Assembly: GCA_022840405.1 (NCBI GenBank)
Contig: JALHJR010000040.1
Location: forward strand, 1-29,290
Reading direction: 5' to 3'
DNA length: 29,290 nucleotides
From: Tepidanaerobacter acetatoxydans_A
GTDB taxonomy: Bacteria; Bacillota; Thermosediminibacteria; Thermosediminibacterales; Tepidanaerobacteraceae
The translations under genes were made by a program, and so were the position numbers. Below, piece after piece: positions 23,926 through 29,290 of this stretch; position 1 is the stretch's first letter; the number at the start of each line of letters is the position of its first letter. The notes below the pieces were generated by a model. The model had not been told where the DNA came from. It ran no database searches and saw only the letters and a list, made by a program, of their open reading frames with translations.

Positions 23926-25641
23926 TTATTCAAACCAATGGACGCTAATCCACTCCGGGTAATAATTCCCATAGTAACCGGGTCCGCCTCTTAAACCACG
24001 CAAAATCTCTACCGCCTTTTCCGGCGCATTTATCGGCTGTAAGTAAAGCGACCCTTGATCGTAGCGCTCCAACCGCAGAAAGATAATTTCTTCCCCAGAG
24101 GGCGACGGGTTGGGAAAATAGTCGGCTGTATCGGCAGGTCCTGCTGTAACAGGTACGGCATTGCCATCATTGTTCAGCTTATAAATCCGCTGGCCGGGAG
24201 CCAAAGTCCCCGGCAAGATTTCCGATTGGTATAAGGTCTCTGCTTCAGGGCCGCGGCAAAAGAGTAGTTCATTAGTTTTATTTGAAAGCCATATGGGTTG
24301 GGTATCCGCATAGCCCTTTTGACTGTGATCAGTAATCTTGCCGCTGATAAGATCAACTATTTCCATCTGCTTGTTGAGCATAGCGTCCCGGCCTCCGCCG
24401 GCAATATAGGCCAGTTTTGTGTTATCCGGAGAAAATGCCAGCCATTGGAGATACATTAGACCACTGCTCAAGTTAAGCGATTGGCCGGTTTTAACATCTA
24501 GCACGCCCGTTTCAACGCTATCGGCTGTGATGGATCCGGAATTTACTCTAAGATGATAGGCAAGGTAACGACCGTCCGGTGACCATTTTAGACTAATAAA
24601 GGCCCAGTTATAAATGCCCTCAGGATCCATGGGCGCCTCATCCTTTAGAGTATAAAGCACAGTCTGCTCGCCGGTAAGGTTTACTTGCACTAGCGTAGGC
24701 GCTTGCTCCGCAGTGCGAGGGAAAGAAATAGTTATGCTTTTCCCGCTCGGATGCCAAGCCAAAGACGGAATCGTAGTGGAGTCTTCTTCCAGCAAGGTAT
24801 TGACCTTGATTCCTTCCACTGTAATATCGGCATATCTAACAACGCCCGCCGGAATGTAGCCATCGGTACCGTCTTTCATAACAGTATATGCTATCCTGTT
24901 ATCATTGGGAGACCATAACGGGTCACCGCAAATAGGCTCCGCATCCACCTGACTTGCAGCCTTTCCATCAGCCCGCACTACCCATAAATAAGCGGGCGCA
25001 CCTTCGCTACTTGCATATTTATAGGAAAGCCATTCACCGTCGGTTGACCAGCCTATTAATTCCACATACCCTGAGTCTGTAAGCTGCTTTAGCGGAACAT
25101 CCCGTTTCCGTCCGTCAAGCAGCCACAAATTGCCTTTATCGGTATATGCTACTACAGCATTAAACGCCTCATTACTTATCCGTTCCGGCGGGGTGTGGCG
25201 CTCGCCTGTAATAATCTGCACCTGATAAGCGCTATTATCCCAGACCACAGTGACTCCTAGATTTTCCGCTACGAAGCGAAGCGGTACATAGAATACGCCG
25301 CTGATCAATCGAGGAGGTACCGGGACGGAAACTGGCTCGCCATTTTTGCGCACTTCTCCCGTAGAAGGCCGAAAGAAAATTGTGCGTCCGTTTTTTTGAA
25401 TCCAAGTTGTCCCCTCAACCTCATTCCACTGAAAGCTGGCATTAAGATATGCAGCAAGCTCTTCTAATGACACTAAAATCGATTCATTGTCCCAGCAAAG
25501 GGGTGATGTCTGTGTCATAAGCTGACCGTCCACCATAAGCGTCGGTATCTTGACATCAGCTCTTACAGGCAGTGCCGCCGACATCAATACCATAAGCCCT
25601 GCCAGCAAAGCAGCAAAGCTGCGCAATTTAGTTATTTTCAT
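23926..25641 (-). CDS. Exported copper-amine-oxidase-N domain / TolB-like beta-propeller protein
   Basis: 571 residues. It has a signal peptide (LRSFAALLAGLMVLMSAALPVRA, cleavage near residue 28). A copper amine oxidase N-terminal-like stalk domain (about 30-145) follows, with PLRFVAENLGVTVVWDN typical. A propeller of PD40/TolB-like repeats (about 160-560) shows recurring W-S-x-D/N-G signatures: IGWSTDGEWLSYK, LWSPNDNRIAYT, LAWHPSGKSITIS, LKWSPDGRYLAYH and PNPSPSGEEIIFL. It is probably an extracellular or cell-surface protein; the ligand is unknown. The gene is visibly GC-richer than its AT-rich neighbours, with more C/G third positions, which suggests horizontal acquisition. There is a GAGGAGA ribosome site. 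Confidence 0.88.
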   Translation of the reverse strand: MKITKLRSFAALLAGLMVLMSAALPVRADVKIPTLMVDGQLMTQTSPLCWDNESILVSLEELAAYLNASFQWNEVEGTTWIQKNGRTIFFRPSTGEVRKNGEPVSVPVPPRLISGVFYVPLRFVAENLGVTVVWDNSAYQVQIITGERHTPPERISNEAFNAVVAYTDKGNLWLLDGRKRDVPLKQLTDSGYVELIGWSTDGEWLSYKYASSEGAPAYLWVVRADGKAASQVDAEPICGDPLWSPNDNRIAYTVMKDGTDGYIPAGVVRYADITVEGIKVNTLLEEDSTTIPSLAWHPSGKSITISFPRTAEQAPTLVQVNLTGEQTVLYTLKDEAPMDPEGIYNWAFISLKWSPDGRYLAYHLRVNSGSITADSVETGVLDVKTGQSLNLSSGLMYLQWLAFSPDNTKLAYIAGGGRDAMLNKQMEIVDLISGKITDHSQKGYADTQPIWLSNKTNELLFCRGPEAETLYQSEILPGTLAPGQRIYKLNNDGNAVPVTAGPADTADYFPNPSPSGEEIIFLRLERYDQGSLYLQPINAPEKAVEILRGLRGGPGYYGNYYPEWISVHWFE

Positions 25642-25933
25642 AGCAAATACACCTTCTCCTCTTAATTATAATTATAACTTATTTACACAGAAATGCACTT
25701 AATATATTTAGACTCAATTCATGATTAAAAGTTCCGCATATTAAAATTATTTTATATAATGTCCATTAAGCAAATTTCAAGTACTCTTGCTGCATCTTTT
25801 GATAGAGAGGATAGGCCCAAATGATACTCAATTTATTAGCGGTAAAACTTTAACGCTTTTTCACTTAAATACGTCTAACTTGAAATGCAGATTATGCTCA
25901 TAATCTCACAGTCAATCCTAAATTTATTGTTGC

Positions 25934-26485
25934 TTATACTCCACCACTACTTGTGTCAATGGTAGTAGTAATATCTTCTCCGTTACCGTTATATAAGATT
26001 GTGTTGTCTAAAAAGATATGGTCATCAAAAGTTTTATTATCAATTTGAATATATTCAAAAAATATATCACCAGGATTTACAAGGTCTATTTCGTATGGAA
26101 TGTTATCGAGGGTAAAAGATATTTTTTCAATTTCGTGATTTGGATTTTTACCACCTACCAGAAGATACTTATTTCCCTTGCTCTCTACAACTCCGTTTAC
26201 AAAATTTGCACCAGTATAAGACATGCCCTGATATCGAAATCGATTAAACACACCCATTTTCATTCTTACGACAGCAATATTATCTCCTGTCACTACAAAA
26301 TAATAGAAATCTTTGTTGTTTAATCCAATGCTTGTGAATCTTTCTGTATTCACACCAAACTTATCTTCAATGATATGTCGCAATTCAATTGTATCATGCT
26401 TTATAGGGTAATAACGCATATACCCCACTACTATTAAAAGCAACGAAACAATTAGAATCCATATAAATTTTGTTTTCTCCTTCAT
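25934..26485 (-). CDS. Hypothetical membrane-anchored protein
   Basis: About 183 residues. One N-terminal membrane segment (FIWILIVSLLLIVVGY, about 5-22) is followed by a soluble, probably extracytoplasmic beta-rich domain (FTSIGLNNKDFYYFVVTGDN, KYLLVGGKNPNHEIEKISFT). No family is recognised. Start choice: the second ATG (26483-26485) has GAGGAGG at 8-bp spacing; the first ATG (26489-26491) is only 2 bp from it. It is alone in AT-rich DNA, with 290 bp of non-coding sequence downstream that contains no supportable feature. A small hairpin CCCAG-TTTT-CTGGG (26520-26533) lies upstream. Confidence 0.65.
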   Translation of the reverse strand: MKEKTKFIWILIVSLLLIVVGYMRYYPIKHDTIELRHIIEDKFGVNTERFTSIGLNNKDFYYFVVTGDNIAVVRMKMGVFNRFRYQGMSYTGANFVNGVVESKGNKYLLVGGKNPNHEIEKISFTLDNIPYEIDLVNPGDIFFEYIQIDNKTFDDHIFLDNTILYNGNGEDITTTIDTSSGGV

Positions 26486-26583
26486 AGCCATATCCTCCTC
26501 GTATAATATGTTTTAGACTCCCAGTTTTCTGGGTAGTTTAAGCTCTTTTGCTTATTGTTCTTCTATTTCTTTGGAAAGGTTGT

Positions 26584-26664
26584 TTATGATATTCTAAAAA
26601 TACTCCAAACTCTAATTAAAAATTCCCCTACAGGAATAAAAAATGCATCTTGTGCTATTGCCAT
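26584..26664 (-). CDS. Candidate 26-residue hydrophobic peptide
   Basis: The ORF starts at the ATG 26662-26664, with an excellent AGGAGG 8 bp upstream, and ends with TAA at 26584-26586. The peptide begins MAIAQDAFFIPVGEF and ends VWSIFRIS. It is hydrophobic with a few charges, with the amphipathic look of small membrane-active or leaderless peptides. No homologue is recalled. It lies 50 bp after the split DUF4238 gene on the same strand. It could instead be the surviving start of a lost gene. Only the ribosome site and composition support it. Confidence 0.4.
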   Translation of the reverse strand: MAIAQDAFFIPVGEFLIRVWSIFRIS

Positions 26665-26675
26665 ATGACATACCT

Positions 26676-26697
26676 CCTATTGTTTTCTTATAATAGG
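26676..26697 (-). promoter_or_regulatory. Hairpin overlapping the ribosome site of the small peptide
   Basis: On the transcribed strand CCTATT (26692-26697) can pair with AATAGG (26676-26681), whose GG is the start of the AATAGGAGG ribosome site. The 6-bp stem with a 10-nt loop could partly mask translation of the 26-residue ORF. It is weak and AT-rich. Confidence 0.3.
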
Positions 26698-26716
26698 CTT
26701 TGTAAATTTCGCGAAT

Positions 26717-27850
26717 TTACAGCAAGTTATTTAATTGCTTTGAGACTGAGATAATAATTTCATTTTTGTGTTGTGCAATTATTCTATTGAAATAACGTAT
26801 AGTTTCAGCATTTGCGAAACGATGGTCAACAACGTTTATTCCGTCGGTACCCTTTGCAATGAATACTAAATACTTAGGTGATATAGGAAAGAACATACCA
26901 TTTGAATTTTTTGCTTCGACAACAGAAACATGTTCAAATGCAGGATTATCAGATGTAATAAATGCTCCTGCTCCATCGTATGCTTCAAATAGAATCATTT
27001 GGCATCCAGATAATGCAGCATTAACAGTATTATGATAAAACCCACCAGTTTTTTTGAAAAACATCTTATATAATTCTGAGTACCATATTCCTGTCATAAG
27101 TTCATCCGCATACCCTTTTCCTTCCTCAATTTCTTCATCAGATGGCATCTCATTTTCTTTCGATTGACACATTGAGGTAAATACTGGATATAATATATTG
27201 TTCTTTATCTTTGTATAAACACCCATAGCATCAAACATAGGATTTCTACAGAGCATAATAAAAAAAGCTGTAAATATGTTATTAGCTACATCCACGGGAA
27301 TAATTCTTTCGCTTTTGCCAATTTCAACCGGAGTTCCAGAATGAACAGATTCGACAAAGCTATTACTAATATTCTCCCAATTTTTCTCTAAATAATCATC
27401 AAAAGAATCTTCAAGAATATAGCAATTCAAACCTTCAATCTGATTCTAAATAGCCGATTTTCTTGCCAGATTTCCATCATCATAATAAAAATTCCATTTA
27501 TCAATTTCGAAAAAGTGCTTTGCAATACTCTTTTTAGTCTTTATTATACTATAACCTAATTTTCCATAAACCGGTTGCTGAAATCCTGTTCTTAGCAAAT
27601 CAAAAATCATATTCACAAATTCATTTTTTACTTTAGGACAACTTTTGCATATATATGAATAACTGAAATTTATTGTATAAAGGTGCGGTTTCCAGAGAAC
27701 TGAATTTTTATTTGCGCCTTCACCAACTGTAGAATTATTAAAAACATATACACAATTAAACTTTTTATCTGGCTCTTTTGAATTTTCTACTGTTGTTTCC
27801 CACGCCTTCATGTATACTCGCGGAACGTAATGTTGACGTTTAGTAGGCAT
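26717..27850 (-). pseudogene. DUF4238 protein gene interrupted by one in-frame TAG
   Basis: The 5' part (27446-27850) starts MPTKRQHYVPRVYMKAW, the DUF4238 N-terminal signature. It ends ARKSAI at a TAG (27446-27448). Reading continues in the same frame without any other stop, NQIEGLNCYILEDSF, to 26717. The whole would be about 377 residues, a normal DUF4238 length. Later conserved features are intact, such as AFITSDNPAFEH, SPKYLVFIAKG and the final helix. DUF4238 proteins are often found on mobile elements and in defence-like settings; their activity is unknown. The 3' part could start at TTG 27428-27430, but its ribosome site is too close. The likely explanation is a nonsense mutation, less likely read-through. 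Confidence 0.8.
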
Positions 27851-27922
27851 ACTAAATCACTCCTTCCCATAACATCTATTCCACTGTCCGAAAAAGCCCG
27901 GAAATACGCCACTTTCTGGCAC

Positions 27923-29065
27923 TTATTTATCTTTTCTTGACATCAATACAACTGACTCAACTGTTGTTTCTTTGTCCCAACTAATTTCATTCACTTCACT
28001 ACCATTAAAGAAGACTGGAAATCTAAATTTTATGTTCTTTAAGATACGACCATCTTCTAATTCTTCTGGATAAATTTCAATCTTCTCAATAAAACTCTTT
28101 ATAAATTCCTGTTTCTCAAAATCTGTAAATTTTCCATATAACTGATCGAACATTTTTAAAATGTTGTAAATACCATCAGCATTAAGTTTATCTAACTTAA
28201 TATTATGAATTCTTGTTTTAACTTCTTCCATCTCTATTTCAAAAGAATCTATTTCTTCATAAAGTCGGTCTAGACGATCCTGCATATCATCATATTTTCT
28301 ATCAAACAAAGAATCTATAATATCTAATGAATCCATTTGTTGTTCTAATTTTGCTTTCGCCCTATTTGCTTGACGATGTGATTTTTTAAGACATTCCAAC
28401 TCTACTTCCAATTCAACAGTATCAATTTTAGAATTTATTTTTTCTTTTATAGCATCTGCAAATTTCTCATTTTGTACCAATTTAGTGATAAGCTCTGCAA
28501 CAGCCTCATCTATTTTAGCTTGAGCCCACTGTTTACTATAATCGCATTTATGACCACTTACACTCTTTCTATGTTTACAAGCATAATAAAAGTAATCTCT
28601 ATAATAAGTACCATCCTTTTTCTTCTTTCGATTTACATTACCATACATGGGAGCCCCACAATTTGGACATTTAAGTATTCCAGACAAAATATTTGCGTGG
28701 TCTAAGCTGTACTTTTTGCTATGCTTAAAACCATTAATTTTACGCTTCTCTTGTACTGCCTGCCATAATTCCTCTGATACTATTCCTTCATGAATTCCAT
28801 CATATATGGGATATTTACTTTGTTTGACAATATGAAATTTATTTCGTTTACCTTGAATTTTCTCATTTTTTCTTCTACCATAAGCCAGTTTTCCACAATA
28901 AACAGGATTATCTAAAACAGCCTTTACAAAAGAAGCAGAAAAGGCATCAAGCGTATTATTTTGACGTTTTTTCTTTTTAAACCCATTATTATTGAGATAA
29001 GATGCTACTGCATTTATCCCCATATTTGTAGTAGCAAATTTTTCATAAATAACTTCTATGCTATT
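27923..29065 (-). pseudogene. Large serine recombinase lacking its catalytic domain
   Basis: The frame is open from 29065, just after a TGA, with a first ATG at 29021-29023. It encodes the recombinase DNA-binding domain (VIYEKFATTNMGINAVASYL onward; FVKAVLDNPVYCGKLAYGRR). The zinc ribbon follows (LKCPNCGAPMYGN, then YYACKHRKSVSGHKC), then a long coiled coil (about 195-275) and the C-terminal tail. The N-terminal resolvase domain with the catalytic serine is absent, so it should not catalyse recombination. The upstream sequence is unrelated gene debris, which points to a deletion or rearrangement. It marks a decayed integrative element of the Tn4451/SpoIVCA-like class. Confidence 0.85.
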
Positions 29066-29193
29066 TCACTCGCCAGTTTCTGGTCGTCCACATTAAACCT
29101 TGTATAGTCAAATACAAAGCCTTTTTCCGTAATCTGCTTTAATAGTTCAGAACAAATAATTAAGTTTCTGCTATAGTTTCTTATATGGTTACT
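29056..29193 (-). pseudogene. C-terminal fragment of an unidentified gene
   Basis: In a frame different from the recombinase, the minus strand reads IICSELLKQITEKGFVFDYT then RFNVDDQKLASEIA and a TAG stop at 29056-29058, without a start. The text looks like a genuine protein tail rather than random sequence, and it overlaps the broken recombinase by 10 bp. It is cut on the other side by the IS end. The parent protein was not identified. Confidence 0.5.
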
Positions 29194-29200
29194 CTATAGC

Positions 29201-29290
29201 CCCCTAACCAACTTGGAGAAAATCTTTGTATATGATAGTATAAAAACAGGGGGTTAACTTAAATGACAAGAAAACAATACACAGAAGAAT
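29201..29290 (+). mobile_element. Left end of an IS3-type insertion sequence (continues past the window)
   Basis: The sequence from about 29201 (AGCCCCCTAACCAACTTGGAG) looks like an insertion-sequence terminal inverted repeat. A compact promoter (TATGATAGTATAAAA), a CAGGGGG ribosome site and a transposase start follow. The exact boundary and right end cannot be seen here. It probably truncated the adjacent gene fragment. Confidence 0.55.
29263..29290 (+). CDS. Transposase OrfA, N-terminus only (IS3 family)
   Basis: Only nine codons are visible: MTRKQYTEE. This start is typical of IS3-family OrfA proteins, which continue with an F-K-x-E-A-V helix-turn-helix. A GGGGG ribosome site lies 8 bp upstream. 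The rest is outside the window, so the family call rests on the start motif and the IS-like end beside it. Confidence 0.6.

Noticed and set aside
25642..25933. Short readings on both strands (for example a minus-strand S-K-D-A-A-R-V-L-E-I-C-L-M-D-I-I)
   Set aside because: It is too short, without a start or ribosome site; it may be debris but cannot be supported.

Overview
The window reads as a chromosomal segment of a low-GC, anaerobic, probably endospore-forming member of the Firmicutes (class Clostridia, perhaps Thermoanaerobacterales-like). The evidence is strong Shine-Dalgarno sites, a sensory-type [FeFe] hydrogenase operon, a YabE-type 3D-domain protein, a DUF421 membrane protein, a DacF-like carboxypeptidase and an AT-rich background. 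The genus assignment is inference. No rRNA, tRNA or CRISPR array was seen.

Region 1 (1-7.7 kb, all minus strand) is a phosphate-starvation locus. The transcription order is pstS-pstC-pstA-phoP-phoR-pstB-phoU, followed by a transaldolase-family gene that runs off the left edge. The two-component pair phoPR sits inside the transporter operon, between pstA and pstB. A textbook Pho box (two TTAACA repeats 11 bp apart) lies upstream of pstS, and a stem-loop without a U-tract separates pstS from pstC. A perfect 30-bp palindrome terminates the preceding gene.

Region 2 (7.7-12.4 kb) holds a small iron-sulfur DUF2148 protein and the overlapping pair mrfA-mrfB (yprA-yprB; DNA-repair helicase and exonuclease). 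Next comes a 480-bp non-coding stretch with a GC-rich hairpin terminator and two diverged copies of a direct repeat.

Region 3 (12.4-15.7 kb) is a compact three-gene operon: a thioredoxin-like [2Fe-2S] protein, a hydrogenase-like sensor with a PAS domain, and a PP2C/SpoIIE-type phosphatase. The hydrogenase keeps all four H-cluster cysteines but has Ala where catalytic enzymes have the proton-relay Cys. It is read from a perfect TTGACA-17-TATAAT promoter whose -35 box overlaps a 17/18 match to a Rex operator. This suggests a hydrogen/redox-sensing signalling module controlled by NADH/NAD+.

Region 4 (15.7-22.6 kb) carries a three-gene operon (unknown helical protein, DUF421 protein, small HTH protein) with a possible forespore promoter. 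It also holds a D-Ala-D-Ala carboxypeptidase, a YabE-like G5/3D protein, a MATE transporter and an ornithine aminotransferase (rocD).

Region 5 (22.6-29.3 kb) is accessory and decaying. It contains a frameshifted ABC-2 permease remnant that ends at the rocD stop, orphan small genes, a GC-richer copper-amine-oxidase-N/beta-propeller exported protein, and a tiny unannotated ORF with a strong ribosome site. It also has a DUF4238 gene split by one in-frame TAG, a large serine recombinase missing its catalytic domain, a short gene-tail remnant and the first codons of an IS3-type transposase at the right edge.
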